From NCBI RefSeq assembly GCF_000714935.1, contig NZ_JMIR01000030.1, forward strand, positions 1 to 52,377: a stretch of DNA of 52,377 nt, given 5' to 3'. A model generated the notes under the pieces. The model was given only the letters and a program-made list of their open reading frames with translations. It was not told the origin of the DNA and did no database searches. Of this stretch, positions 30,997 through 39,498 are shown piece after piece (within the stretch, counting starts at the first letter, position 1; every line of letters begins with the position of its first letter). The stretch is from Tumebacillus flagellatus. Lineage in GTDB: Bacteria > Bacillota > Bacilli > Tumebacillales > Tumebacillaceae. The position numbers and the translations under genes were made by a program.

Positions 30997-32685
30997 CTAT
31001 TCGACGGAGAAGATATACGAGTACAGCGGTTGCCCGCCCTCATGAAGTTCAAATTCACAGTGGTCGAATTGCGCCTGAGCCGCTTCGACCAATTGCTCTG
31101 CTTCTGCTTCGGAAATTTGATCGCCGTAGAACACGGTGACGACTTCGCTTTCCTCGTCTACCATTTTCTCAAGCAACGCAATGGCGGTCAAATCCAATTC
31201 CTTCCCAAGCGCCACGACTTTGCCTTCCTGCATGCCCATGAAGTCGTGTTCCTTGATCTCCAAGTCTTGGTACACCGAATCGCGCACCGCTTGGGTGATC
31301 GAGCCGGACTTTACGCGCGAGATCGCCGCTTTCATGGCGTTCTCGTTGGAGTCGGCCGCGGAGTTGGCGTCAAACGTCAGCGCCGCCGCAATACCTTGCG
31401 GAATCGACTTGGTCGGAATCACGGTGACGGTGTCGCCGAGTACGGTCTTGGCTTGTTCCGCCGCCATGATGATGTTGGAGTTGTTCGGAAGGATAAACAC
31501 GCGCTCCGCTTGCAATTGCTTCACGGCGTTGACGATGTCCTCGGTGCTCGGGTTCATCGTCTGCCCGCCTTCGATGATGCCTTCGACGCCCAGCGACTTG
31601 AACACGTCCACCAACCCGGTGCCGGTCGTGACGGTGACGATGCCGTACGGTTTGGTTGCTCCGTTCAACTTCGGTCCTGCAGCCGCTTCGGCTGCAGCCT
31701 CCGCCGCTTCTTCCGAATCCAGGAGTCGCAGGTTGTGGTTTTGTTCGGTCATGTTGTCGATCTTGATGCGGGTCAGAGCGCCAAACTTCATCGCAGCGTT
31801 CAGCACGTTGCCCGGCTGCAGCGCATGGATGTGCACTTTGACCAGTTCGTCCGCTGCGACAACCAGCATGGAATCGCCCAAATCCATCAGCGCCGAGCGA
31901 ACCGATTTCTCCATCGCCGATTCATCCGCCGCCGCTTTCTCCAGGCGAATGATGAACTCTGTACAATAACCATATTCAGAGTCCCCGTCCCCGTGTGAGT
32001 AAGCAGCCGCAGGAGTCAAAACTTTCTCCTTAGACGGCGCGGTGACTTCCAGAGTACCGACGACGTCGCGGCCGCTCAGACCGGAGAGCCAGCCTTGGTA
32101 GATGCAAACGAGACCCTGCCCGCCGGAATCGACCACGCCGGCCTGTTTCAAGACCGGAAGCATGTCCGGCGTGCGCTTGAGCGACGCCTCCGCTTCTTCC
32201 AAGGTCGCTTCCATGACGGAGAGGACGGTTGCTCCCGGCAATTTCGCCGCAGCTTGGGCGGCGCGGGCCGCGTCCTTCGCCACGGTGAGGATCGTGCCTT
32301 CCACAGGCTTGACAACCGCCGAATATGCGGTGGTCACGCCGTTTTGCAGCGCGTCTGCAAATTTCTGCGCGTCGACGGACGTCTGCTTCGCAACCGCTTT
32401 CGAGAACCCTCTGAACAACTGGGACAAAATCACGCCCGAGTTGCCGCGCGCGCCCATCAGCAAGCCTGTGGAAACGGCTTCGGCCGCACGGTAGAGCGGT
32501 TGGTCTATGTATTTGCGAAGCTCGGTCACACCGGATGTCATCGACAAGCTCATGTTCGTACCGGTGTCTCCGTCCGGAACCGGGAACACGTTCAAGGCGT
32601 TGACCTGGTCCTTATTCGTTTCTAAGTTGCGATGTCCGGCCATGACCATTTGTACGAACATAGTGCCATCTAAGTGTTGACTCAT
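30997..32685 (-). CDS. fakA: Fatty acid kinase ATP-binding subunit FakA (YloV, DhaL-like)
   Basis: FakA phosphorylates fatty acids held by a FakB binding protein, making acyl-phosphate for PlsY; it complements PlsX in this window. The 562-aa protein has the DhaL nucleotide-binding segment LNVFPVPDGDTGTNMSLS (residues 29-46), GARGNSGVILSQLFRG (about 98) and a C-terminal DegV/FakB-like and regulatory region. No degV-type fakB gene is next to it. It follows the Asp23-family gene by 21 nt, the same order as yloU-yloV of B. subtilis. Confidence 0.95.
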   Translation of the reverse strand: MSQHLDGTMFVQMVMAGHRNLETNKDQVNALNVFPVPDGDTGTNMSLSMTSGVTELRKYIDQPLYRAAEAVSTGLLMGARGNSGVILSQLFRGFSKAVAKQTSVDAQKFADALQNGVTTAYSAVVKPVEGTILTVAKDAARAAQAAAKLPGATVLSVMEATLEEAEASLKRTPDMLPVLKQAGVVDSGGQGLVCIYQGWLSGLSGRDVVGTLEVTAPSKEKVLTPAAAYSHGDGDSEYGYCTEFIIRLEKAAADESAMEKSVRSALMDLGDSMLVVAADELVKVHIHALQPGNVLNAAMKFGALTRIKIDNMTEQNHNLRLLDSEEAAEAAAEAAAGPKLNGATKPYGIVTVTTGTGLVDVFKSLGVEGIIEGGQTMNPSTEDIVNAVKQLQAERVFILPNNSNIIMAAEQAKTVLGDTVTVIPTKSIPQGIAAALTFDANSAADSNENAMKAAISRVKSGSITQAVRDSVYQDLEIKEHDFMGMQEGKVVALGKELDLTAIALLEKMVDEESEVVTVFYGDQISEAEAEQLVEAAQAQFDHCEFELHEGGQPLYSYIFSVE

Positions 32686-32706
32686 AGAGTATAGAAACCT
32701 CCTTCG

Positions 32707-33072
32707 TTACCTCTCACCAGTGACGCGAACCCCCTGAACGATAACGTTCACTTGTTCCACCTTGAGCCCCAAGTAGTTTTGCAACGTGTATTTCACCTTG
32801 TCCATCACGTTGTGCGCCACTTCGGAAATACGCGTACCATAGCTTACAATAATGTACATATCGACGATGACTTCATCGCCTTCCGTGCGAACTTGCACGC
32901 CGCGGCTCAAGTTTTCGCGACCCAGCAATTCGGTGATGCTATCTTTGACCTGTTTGCGGGACGCCATGCCCACAAGCCCGTAGCAATCCAGCGCTGCGTG
33001 ACCTGCAACCATCGCGATGACATCTTCCGCGATCTCGATCTTCCCAAGTTCCGTTACTATTACTTTTGGCAT
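32707..33072 (-). CDS. yloU: Asp23/Gls24 family envelope protein (YloU)
   Basis: The 121-aa protein has the family core: GKIEIAEDVIAMVAGHAALDCYGLVGM (split across residues 9-36) and VDMYIIVSYGTRISEVAHNV. Members associate with the membrane and affect envelope homeostasis; the precise role is unknown. The ATG follows ACAGGAGGTG. It starts the yloU-fakA unit, divergent from rpmB. The 240-bp gap between these two genes contains the rpmB promoter; a weak -10 (TACACT) was the only minus-strand candidate. Confidence 0.94.
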   Translation of the reverse strand: MPKVIVTELGKIEIAEDVIAMVAGHAALDCYGLVGMASRKQVKDSITELLGRENLSRGVQVRTEGDEVIVDMYIIVSYGTRISEVAHNVMDKVKYTLQNYLGLKVEQVNVIVQGVRVTGER

Positions 33073-33197
33073 GATCCAAACACACCTCCTGTAAACTCTC
33101 GGACAGCTAGCACCAACAGTGTACTACAGAACCGTTTAAAGGAAAAGTCTCACAGTGACGCCGGCAAAAATATTGTCGAGAGTTTCCGTTCGGATGC

Positions 33198-33226
33198 TTG
33201 CAAGCTACGAATGCCTATGGTAATAT
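33198..33226 (+). promoter_or_regulatory. sigmaA promoter for rpmB
   Basis: TTGCAA (33198-33203), a 17-bp spacer ending TGG, and TAATAT (33221-33226): an extended -10 promoter. The leader of about 80 nt before rpmB has no obvious autogenous structure. Confidence 0.7.
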
Positions 33227-33314
33227 AAGTGAGTGTTTGCGACTTGTCCGTTTTTTATTGAGAACTGGAAAAGTCATCGGACCGAAGGATTTATCGTAAG
33301 GAGGTGCAAATACG

Positions 33315-33506
33315 ATGGCAAAACGTTGCGAGATCTGTGGGAAAGACCCGAAGACCGGGAACCAAGTTTCTCACTCCCATATTCTGACCAAACGTCGCTG
33401 GCTGCCGAACATCCAAAAGATTCGTGCAAACGTCAACGGCACTGTGAAACGCGTTAATGTCTGCACCCGTTGCTTGAAAGCTGGTAAGATCAAACGCGCG
33501 ATCTAA
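33315..33506 (+). CDS. rpmB: 50S ribosomal protein L28
   Basis: L28 is a small zinc-binding or zinc-independent large-subunit protein. The 63-aa product starts MAKRCEICGKDPKTGNQVSHSH and has two CxxC pairs (CEIC and CTRC), indicating the zinc-binding form. AAGGAGG lies before the ATG. It is one of the few plus-strand genes, and it is convergent with spoVM, sharing a terminator. Confidence 0.97.
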   Translation: MAKRCEICGKDPKTGNQVSHSHILTKRRWLPNIQKIRANVNGTVKRVNVCTRCLKAGKIKRAI

Positions 33507-33520
33507 ATGTGAGAGAAATA

Positions 33521-33547
33521 AAAAAGCACCTGCGAGGGTGCTTTTTT
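33521..33547. terminator. Bidirectional terminator between rpmB and spoVM
   Basis: AAAAAGCACC (33521-33530) pairs with GGTGCTTTTT (33537-33546), with flanking A and T runs. It overlaps the spoVM stop codon by two bases. Confidence 0.9.
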
Positions 33548-33629
33548 ATTTTTCCTTTTGGAACGCATTCAGCATCGCTTTGACAATCCCGCCTAAGAAA
33601 CGAGGCAACTTTATCGTGTAAAAGCGCAA
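33546..33629 (-). CDS. spoVM: SpoVM, stage V sporulation peptide
   Basis: This 27-aa amphipathic peptide reads MRFYTIKLPRFLGG, then IVKAMLNAFQKEK. It closely matches B. subtilis SpoVM (MKFYTIKLPKFLGGIV...), which senses the convex forespore membrane and anchors SpoIVA for coat assembly. The conserved Pro9 and the IKLP and FLGGIV segments are intact. The start is TTG at 33627-33629, seven bases after AAGGAGG. It lies between rpe and rpmB, as in B. subtilis. No sigmaE promoter was found immediately upstream; it may be cotranscribed with the small membrane gene before it. Confidence 0.95.
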   Translation of the reverse strand: MRFYTIKLPRFLGGIVKAMLNAFQKEK

Positions 33630-33659
33630 AGTGACCCCTCCTTCTAGCTTTTCATTGGT

Positions 33660-33830
33660 TTAGCTTTTGAACAGGACCCATCCGGCCCACACCAGGGCGA
33701 TCCCGATTCCGGCCATCCACATCTCGGGCGGCAGGAATCGAGCGACGACAAAGAGTCCGGCACTCGCCAGAACAACGCCGCTGCTTCGTTTGGCTGTGAG
33801 CTTCCACCCCCGTGATCGAGTTCGGATCAA
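33660..33830 (-). CDS. Small membrane protein of unknown function upstream of spoVM
   Basis: About 56 aa: a basic N-terminus (MIRTRSRGWKLTAKRSS) followed by two hydrophobic stretches (GVVLASAGLFVVARFL and MAGIGIALVWAGWVLF), so probably a two-pass membrane hairpin. The TTG at 33828-33830 is proposed because AGAGAGG lies nine bases upstream and a promoter starts transcription near 33880, which excludes an earlier GTG. I recognise no family. It is 30 nt upstream of spoVM in the same direction. Confidence 0.5.
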   Translation of the reverse strand: MIRTRSRGWKLTAKRSSGVVLASAGLFVVARFLPPEMWMAGIGIALVWAGWVLFKS

Positions 33831-33886
33831 ACAGCAGCACCTCTCTTCGTCGAGTTGGGCATCCCGCCCATCCGCTTTCACGGTAC

Positions 33887-33916
33887 AATATATTCGTATG
33901 ATTGCATTTTGTGCAA
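33887..33916 (-). promoter_or_regulatory. sigmaA-type promoter for the small membrane gene and possibly spoVM
   Basis: The minus strand has TTGCAC (33911-33916), an 18-bp spacer and TATATT (33887-33892). It lies immediately beyond the T-run of the rpe terminator. A CATACGAA motif inside the spacer is only partly sigmaE-like. Confidence 0.5.
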
Positions 33917-33918
33917 CG

Positions 33919-33960
33919 AAAAAACGGCCGCCTCCGTCGCACTGACGGGAGCGGCCGTTC
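33919..33960 (-). terminator. Terminator after rpe
   Basis: AACGGCCGC...CCGTC pairs with GACGG...GCGGCCGTT (33923-33931 with 33951-33959, plus an inner stem), then T6 on the minus strand. It lies about 90 bp past the rpe stop; nothing else was seen in that gap. Confidence 0.9.
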
Positions 33961-34051
33961 TCGTTTGGGCTCTCCCGATTAGTACATCCTATGTTCCCGG
34001 ATGGACTTTATGATGCGGGACGAGCCTTGTTTTTTCTTGCGTTTTCGAACC

Positions 34052-34702
34052 TTACCCGCGGATGCGGGAGATGGCTTCGCGGCGGTCCGCGGCGTTGTAG
34101 ACCGCGCTGCCTGCCACGAGCACGTTGGCTCCGGCATCGCGCACGATGCGCGACGTCTCTTCGTTGATGCCGCCGTCCACTTCGATCTCGACGTGCTGGA
34201 GATTTTGCGCGTCAAGCACCCGGCGCAGATCTTTGATCTTCGGGACGACGTTTTGAATGAACTTCTGCCCGCCAAAGCCCGGATTGACGGTCATCAGCAA
34301 CACCATGTCGAGATCGGTGAGCACATGTTCAATCAGCGATATCGGCGTGTGCGGGTTGAGCGCGACGCCCGCTTTGACGCCCAGCGAGCGAATCAGCTGC
34401 AAGGTGCGATGCAGATGCGGCGACGCTTCCACATGCACGGTGATCACGTCGGCACCCGCTTTGGCAAACGCCGGGATGTAGGTGTCGGGGTTCGTGATCA
34501 TCAGATGGCAGTCGAGCGGCAATTTCGTGTGCGGCTTGATCGCTTCCACGACCAGCGGGCCGATCGTGATGTTCGGGACGAAGTGCCCGTCCATCACGTC
34601 CACGTGCAGCCAATCAGCCCCGCCCTGTTCGACGGAAGCGATCTCTTCGCCCAGCTTCGAGAAGTCGGCGGAGAGGATCGAAGGTGCGATGCGGATGTCC
34701 AT
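34052..34702 (-). CDS. rpe: Ribulose-phosphate 3-epimerase
   Basis: Rpe interconverts ribulose 5-phosphate and xylulose 5-phosphate in the pentose phosphate pathway. The 216-aa TIM-barrel protein begins MDIRIAPSILSADFSKLGEE and has HVDVMDGHFVPNITIGP, HLMITNP, VNPGFGGQKF and DGGIN, with the catalytic aspartates in VDVMDG and VDGGIN. The ATG at 34700-34702 follows AGAGGAGG. It follows rsgA by 16 nt; the prkC-rsgA-rpe order matches B. subtilis. Confidence 0.97.
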   Translation of the reverse strand: MDIRIAPSILSADFSKLGEEIASVEQGGADWLHVDVMDGHFVPNITIGPLVVEAIKPHTKLPLDCHLMITNPDTYIPAFAKAGADVITVHVEASPHLHRTLQLIRSLGVKAGVALNPHTPISLIEHVLTDLDMVLLMTVNPGFGGQKFIQNVVPKIKDLRRVLDAQNLQHVEIEVDGGINEETSRIVRDAGANVLVAGSAVYNAADRREAISRIRG

Positions 34703-34718
34703 GAAGGGTGACCTCCTC

Positions 34719-35597
34719 TTAGTAGCGGTACTCTTTCGCTTCTTTGAGCTCGGCGAGAAACTCCAAGTAATGGCGGTAGCGGCCTGCGCTGAGACGACCC
34801 GATTCGGAGCCTGTGCGGACGGCGCAACCGTCTTCGTTTTCGTGGAGACAGCCGCGGTATTTGCAATCATGGCTTGCGTCCCAGATGTCACGGAAGTATT
34901 GCGAGAGGTCTTCCGGCTCCATCTCGGCAAATTCCAGCGTCGAGAACCCCGGCGTGTCGATGACGAACGTGCCGTCGAACACTCGGTAGATTTCCGAATG
35001 GCGCGTGGTGTGTTTGCCTCGTCCGAGCTTTTGCGAAATTTCAGCGGTGTTCAAGTTGAGACCGGGCATCAAAGCGTTCAGCAGCGTCGATTTGCCGACG
35101 CCGGAGTTGCCGGCCAGCCCGGAGAGCTTGTCTTGCAACAGGCCGCGCACGCGCTCCAGACCCTCGCCCTGTTTGGTCGCGAGGAGAGCCGTTTCGTAGC
35201 CCATCTCGCGGTAGGGTTGCAACCACGTTTCTGCTTCTGACGGGTCCGCCAGCAAGTCCACTTTGGTGAGGACGATCACGGCCGGCAAATCGGCACGCTC
35301 CACATGCACGAGCATGCGGTCGAGCAGTTTCGGGTTAAATTCCGGCTCTTTGGCGGAGAAGGTCAACACCGCTTGGTCGAGGTTCGCCACCGGAGGGCGG
35401 ACCAATTCGTTTTTGCGGGGCAGCACTTCATTGACGACGCCCTCGCTGCCGATCGGCTCGTAGAGCACGCGGTCCCCGACCAGCGGGGTGATGCCGTTTT
35501 TCTTAAAAACGCCGCGCGCCCGACATTGGCGCACGACGTCTCCTTCTTGCACGTAATAAAATCCAGAGATCGCTTTGGTGATAATCCCTTCCGGCAT
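34719..35597 (-). CDS. rsgA: Ribosome small-subunit GTPase RsgA
   Basis: RsgA (CpgA) is a circularly permuted GTPase that checks late 30S assembly. The 292-aa protein has an OB fold at the N-terminus, TKVD (G4), then GNSGVGKSTLLNAL (G1), DTPGFS (G3) and a C-terminal zinc site CKYRGCLHENEDGC. The G1 loop has GNSGVGKS rather than the usual GQSGVGKS, a minor change. The ATG at 35595-35597 follows GGAGG. In Bacillus CpgA is a substrate of PrkC, encoded just upstream. Confidence 0.96.
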   Translation of the reverse strand: MPEGIITKAISGFYYVQEGDVVRQCRARGVFKKNGITPLVGDRVLYEPIGSEGVVNEVLPRKNELVRPPVANLDQAVLTFSAKEPEFNPKLLDRMLVHVERADLPAVIVLTKVDLLADPSEAETWLQPYREMGYETALLATKQGEGLERVRGLLQDKLSGLAGNSGVGKSTLLNALMPGLNLNTAEISQKLGRGKHTTRHSEIYRVFDGTFVIDTPGFSTLEFAEMEPEDLSQYFRDIWDASHDCKYRGCLHENEDGCAVRTGSESGRLSAGRYRHYLEFLAELKEAKEYRY

Positions 35598-35631
35598 GTA
35601 CAACCTCCTGCCGCAGCGTATAGATGTATGG

Positions 35632-37632
35632 TTATTGGTCTTCGTACGGAACCGGGATGGTCTTCGACGGTGCTCCGTCTTGGTAGACCTCAATCGAAGC
35701 GATTTGGTCCGGTTGGACGATGCACTCGATCGTGTAGACCTTCGTCGCCGTGATCACATCGCCGTCCACGACGTTCGAGACGCCGCGGGAGTCGTTGCGG
35801 ATGATCTTGACGGAAATTTTCTTGCCGTCTTTGACTTCCACGGTGACGTTGACGTTTTTCTTCTTCGGTTGGGTTGCGCTGTCGCTCGGCGGCGGTCCTG
35901 CCGAGACGATCAGGCCGACCGTTTCGCCTTTGTTCACTTCATCGCCCGCTTTAAACGGCGAGGTGGAGATGACGGCGTCCTTGGGAACGTTCGCGTTTTG
36001 CATGTTGATCACTTGGCCGAGTTTCAAGCCCGCGCTCTCCAGCGCTTTTTTGGCATCCTCGGTCGATTTGTTGGCAACGTCCGGAATTTTGACTTTCTGA
36101 ACGCCCTTGGAGACGGTCAGTTTGACTTTGACCGAAGGATCGACTTTGGTGTCGGCATCCGGGTACTGCGAAAGCACGGCGCCCGCCGCGTTGTCGGGGT
36201 CTTCCTTCTCGGTGACGGTGATGTTCGACTCCGAGATGTTCTTCGCCAGAAGCGCCGACTTGGCATCGTTGATGTTCATCTTGACGACGTTCGGCATGTT
36301 GAACTTCTCGGCTCCGATGGAGACGGTCAGCGTGACCGGACGGTTCGCTTTGATCGTCTTGCCGGGGTATTGGTCTTGTTTCATGACCACGTTCGGCGCG
36401 ACGTCGTTGCTCGTTTCGTCCTGGCGGGAAATGTTGTTGATGTCAAGGCCCGCTTGCACCAGTTGTTTCACCGCGTCGTCGTACTTCATGCCTTCGACTT
36501 TCGGCATTGTGACATCCGGTTCGCCCATGAAGTTGGTCACGAGCGAGTACGCGGTGACCGCCCCCACGCCGAGCAGCAAAAAGATCGCAAACAGCCAGAT
36601 CACCGGCCGCCAGAACTTTTTCTTGCCCTGCGGTTTGCCGTCTTCCGGATTCTTCGCCGCTTCTTCCGCTTCCAGAGACGCTGGGTTGACCGCTTCCGGC
36701 TGTTTTTGGCTACGCGACGGGAGCGATTCCATCCCGGCGTTGCGCAGGCCGACAGCGGGCATCTGGATCGTCTGTTGCTCGTCGACGTCGGGGATCGTAA
36801 ACTTGGCGACGTTCGGGTAGAGCAGCGCTTTCTCCAGATCGCGGTACATCTCGCGGGACGTCTGGTAGCGGACGAGCGGGTCCTTGGCGAGCGACTTCAA
36901 GATGATGTTCTCCACCGACTGCGGAAGCGACGGGTTGATTTCGCGCGGCTCCACGAAGTGGTCTTGCAAGTGCTTGAGCGCCACGGAAATCGGCGTCTCG
37001 CCGGAGAACGGCAATTCGCCGGTCACCATTTCGTAGAGCACCACGCCCAGCGAGTAGATGTCCGATTTGACGTCGGTGATCCCGCCCCGCGCCTGCTCCG
37101 GGGAGAAGTAGTGCACGGAGCCGAGCACCGAACCGTCCTGCGTGATCGTGTTTGACGTGATCGCCCGCGCAATGCCGAAGTCGGTGACTTTGACGCGGCC
37201 GTCCTTGCCGATCAAGATGTTGTGCGGCTTGATGTCGCGGTGCACGATGTTGTTTTCATGCGCGTGGCCGAGGGCCGCGCAAATCTGTTTCGCGATGTCG
37301 ATCGCTTCCGGAACGGGAAGCGGCGCACGGTCTTGAATGATCTCCTTGAGCGTCAGACCGTCCACATACTCCATGACGATGTAGTACTCGTCGTTCTCGA
37401 CGCCGACGTCGTAGATGTTGACGACGTTGGGGTGCGACAGCGAAGCGGCCGCTTGCGCTTCGCGGCGGAAGCGGCGCACAAAGTCGTCGTCCGTCGAGAA
37501 TTGCGCCCGCAGCACTTTGATCGAAACGTTGCGGTTGAGCAACGTGTCGAGCGCCCGGTAGACGACCGCCATCCCGCCGCCGCCGATCTGCTCGAAAACT
37601 TCATAGCGATTGCCGAGCTTTCGTCCGATCAC
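35632..37632 (-). CDS. prkC: PASTA-domain Ser/Thr protein kinase PrkC
   Basis: The 666-aa membrane kinase has its catalytic domain at residues 10-270: glycine loop QIGGGGMAVVYRA, Lys39, HRDIKPHN with Asp133, and DFG at 151-153. A transmembrane helix lies at about 342-365, followed by three extracellular PASTA domains (about 370-580) that sense muropeptides, and a C-terminal beta-rich region. In B. subtilis PrkC controls germination in response to peptidoglycan and affects growth. Its ATG overlaps the prpC end by 4 bp, the conserved phosphatase-kinase pair. Confidence 0.98.
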   Translation of the reverse strand: MIGRKLGNRYEVFEQIGGGGMAVVYRALDTLLNRNVSIKVLRAQFSTDDDFVRRFRREAQAAASLSHPNVVNIYDVGVENDEYYIVMEYVDGLTLKEIIQDRAPLPVPEAIDIAKQICAALGHAHENNIVHRDIKPHNILIGKDGRVKVTDFGIARAITSNTITQDGSVLGSVHYFSPEQARGGITDVKSDIYSLGVVLYEMVTGELPFSGETPISVALKHLQDHFVEPREINPSLPQSVENIILKSLAKDPLVRYQTSREMYRDLEKALLYPNVAKFTIPDVDEQQTIQMPAVGLRNAGMESLPSRSQKQPEAVNPASLEAEEAAKNPEDGKPQGKKKFWRPVIWLFAIFLLLGVGAVTAYSLVTNFMGEPDVTMPKVEGMKYDDAVKQLVQAGLDINNISRQDETSNDVAPNVVMKQDQYPGKTIKANRPVTLTVSIGAEKFNMPNVVKMNINDAKSALLAKNISESNITVTEKEDPDNAAGAVLSQYPDADTKVDPSVKVKLTVSKGVQKVKIPDVANKSTEDAKKALESAGLKLGQVINMQNANVPKDAVISTSPFKAGDEVNKGETVGLIVSAGPPPSDSATQPKKKNVNVTVEVKDGKKISVKIIRNDSRGVSNVVDGDVITATKVYTIECIVQPDQIASIEVYQDGAPSKTIPVPYEDQ

Positions 37633-38378
37633 GTTGCATCACCTCGCTCCGCCTGGTTTTGTACGAGGACGACGGTGATGTTGTCATGGCCGCCGGAGAC
37701 GATCGCTTTTTCGATCAAAACGTCGACTTTGGCGGACAGCGGAACTTCGGCGCGCAAGATGTCCGACAAGAGCCGCTCTTCCACCATGTTGGTCAGCCCG
37801 TCCGAGCAAATCATCAAGATGTCGCCTTCGTTCCACTCCAACTGCAACAAGTCCGGCTGCACGCGCTCGTCCGTCCCGACAGCGCGGGTCACGATGTTGC
37901 GCTGCGGGTGGTTCATCGCTTCGTCCAGCGTGATCTGCCCGTTTTTGTACAACTCGTTGACCAGCGTGTGGTCGTCGGTCACTTGGCGAAGGTCGCCGCT
38001 TTGAAGCAGGTACGCGCGGGAGTCGCCGATGTGGCCGAGGTGGATCTGCTCTTGATCAAACAGCGTGACGATCAACGTCGTGCCCATGCCGTTCAAGCCT
38101 TGCTGAGACAACGCGCGCTCATGAACCGCCTGGTTGGCGTCCTTGATCGCTGCGACCAAGGAGTCTTGCGGTTCGAGAGGTTCGCTTTCGGTGTTCTCCG
38201 TGAGTCTTTTGAGCACCGCTTCGACTGCCAAGGCGCTGGCCACCTCACCCGCAAGGTGCCCCCCCATACCGTCAGCGACGACGGCGACGCCGTGCGGTTG
38301 TTGATGTGCCACAACCGCGTAGGAGTCTTCGTTCAACTGACGCACAAGACCTACATGGGTCTTAGCCGCAACTAGCAT
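37629..38378 (-). CDS. prpC: PP2C-family phosphatase PrpC (Stp)
   Basis: PrpC is the metal-dependent phosphatase that reverses PrkC. The 249-aa protein has the PP2C motifs: RQLNEDSYAV (residues 13-22), VADGMGGHLAGEVAS (35-49), HIGDSRAYL (about 124), ICSDGLTN (about 190) and GGHDNITVVL (about 230). The metal-binding aspartates are intact. The ATG follows AGAGGTGATGGAGG. It starts 13 nt after rlmN. Confidence 0.97.
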   Translation of the reverse strand: MLVAAKTHVGLVRQLNEDSYAVVAHQQPHGVAVVADGMGGHLAGEVASALAVEAVLKRLTENTESEPLEPQDSLVAAIKDANQAVHERALSQQGLNGMGTTLIVTLFDQEQIHLGHIGDSRAYLLQSGDLRQVTDDHTLVNELYKNGQITLDEAMNHPQRNIVTRAVGTDERVQPDLLQLEWNEGDILMICSDGLTNMVEERLLSDILRAEVPLSAKVDVLIEKAIVSGGHDNITVVLVQNQAERGDAT

Positions 38379-38391
38379 CCTCCATCACCTC

Positions 38392-39468
38392 TTAATTTCT
38401 CCCCTGTTCTGCGCGCAGTTGCCCGCAGGCGGCCGCGATGTCGTGGCCTTTTTCCCGGCGAACGGTCGCGTTGACGCCGAGGCGTTGCAATTCCGCGACG
38501 AACGCGCGGATTTGCTCCTTCGGCGTGCGCGTGTATCCGCGCTCCGGCACGTAGTTGACCGGGATCAAGTTGACATGGCAGTCCAAGTGTCCGAGCAAGC
38601 CCGCCAGTTCGCGCGCGTGCTCCAGTTTGTCGTTCTGACCGCCGACGAGCGCGTACTCAAACGAGAGGCGGCGGCCGGTCTGCTTGAAGTAATACTTGCA
38701 GGCGTCAAGCAACTGGTCGATGCTGAACGCCCGGTTGATCGGCATCATCGCCGAGCGAATTTCGTCCCGCGTCGCATGCAGCGAGATCGCCAAGGTGATC
38801 TGGCGTTTTTCATCGGCCAGACGGCGAATCGCCGGAACGAGGCCGACGGTGGAGATGGTGATGTGCCGCGCTCCGATGCCAAGGCCGTTCGGATCGTTGA
38901 TCAGATCGACGAACTTCATCGCGGCGTCGTAGTTCTCGAGCGGTTCGCCCGAGCCCATCATCACGACGCTGGAAACGCGCCCTTCCTCTTCATCGAGGAA
39001 GCGCTGCACGTTCAAGAGCTGCTCCACAATCTCACCCGCCGACAAGTGACGCACGAGTCCGCCGAGCGTCGACGCGCAGAACGTGCATCCCATCCGGCAA
39101 CCGACTTGCGAAGACACGCAGACCGAGTTGCCGTAATCATGGCGCATCAGCACGGTCTCAATCGTCGCTCCGTCGTGCAACTCCCACAACCACTTGATCG
39201 TCCCGTCCACCGAAACTTGACGGGTGACCTCCTTCATCGTGGTAACAGCCGCTTTGCTTTTCAACAGCTCGCGAAACGCTTGCGGCAAGTTGCTCATCTC
39301 GTCCACCGAAGTGACACGCTTCTGATGCAACCACGTAAAAATCTGCTTGGCGCGGAACTTCGGCTGGCCGAGTTCTTGCACAAACGCTTCCAACTCCTCC
39401 AACTTCATTGCCAAAAGTTGCAGAGGCGGCTTCGCTTCAAAAAGTTCCAAGCTTTCGATCAGACTCAC
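38392..39468 (-). CDS. rlmN: Dual-specificity RNA methyltransferase RlmN
   Basis: RlmN is a radical-SAM enzyme methylating C2 of A2503 in 23S rRNA and A37 of some tRNAs. The 358-aa protein has the iron-sulfur motif [11 protein letters not shown] (CxxxCxxC, about residues 118-126), [10 protein letters not shown] and the C-terminal catalytic Cys in [10 protein letters not shown]. The start is GTG with a poorly spaced Shine-Dalgarno; the first 20 residues (to MKLEELEAF) are less certain, because in-frame TTG and ATG codons follow. Confidence 0.95.
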   Translation of the reverse strand: MSLIESLELFEAKPPLQLLAMKLEELEAFVQELGQPKFRAKQIFTWLHQKRVTSVDEMSNLPQAFRELLKSKAAVTTMKEVTRQVSVDGTIKWLWELHDGATIETVLMRHDYGNSVCVSSQVGCRMGCTFCASTLGGLVRHLSAGEIVEQLLNVQRFLDEEEGRVSSVVMMGSGEPLENYDAAMKFVDLINDPNGLGIGARHITISTVGLVPAIRRLADEKRQITLAISLHATRDEIRSAMMPINRAFSIDQLLDACKYYFKQTGRRLSFEYALVGGQNDKLEHARELAGLLGHLDCHVNLIPVNYVPERGYTRTPKEQIRAFVAELQRLGVNATVRREKGHDIAAACGQLRAEQGRN

Positions 39469-39498
39469 CTTCTTTCCATTATGTTCAAAGGACGTGCC

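Noticed and set aside
33829-33942. Longer N-terminal readings of the small membrane gene upstream of spoVM
   Set aside because: They begin at or before the predicted transcription start, and the extra residues are not hydrophobic or family-like.
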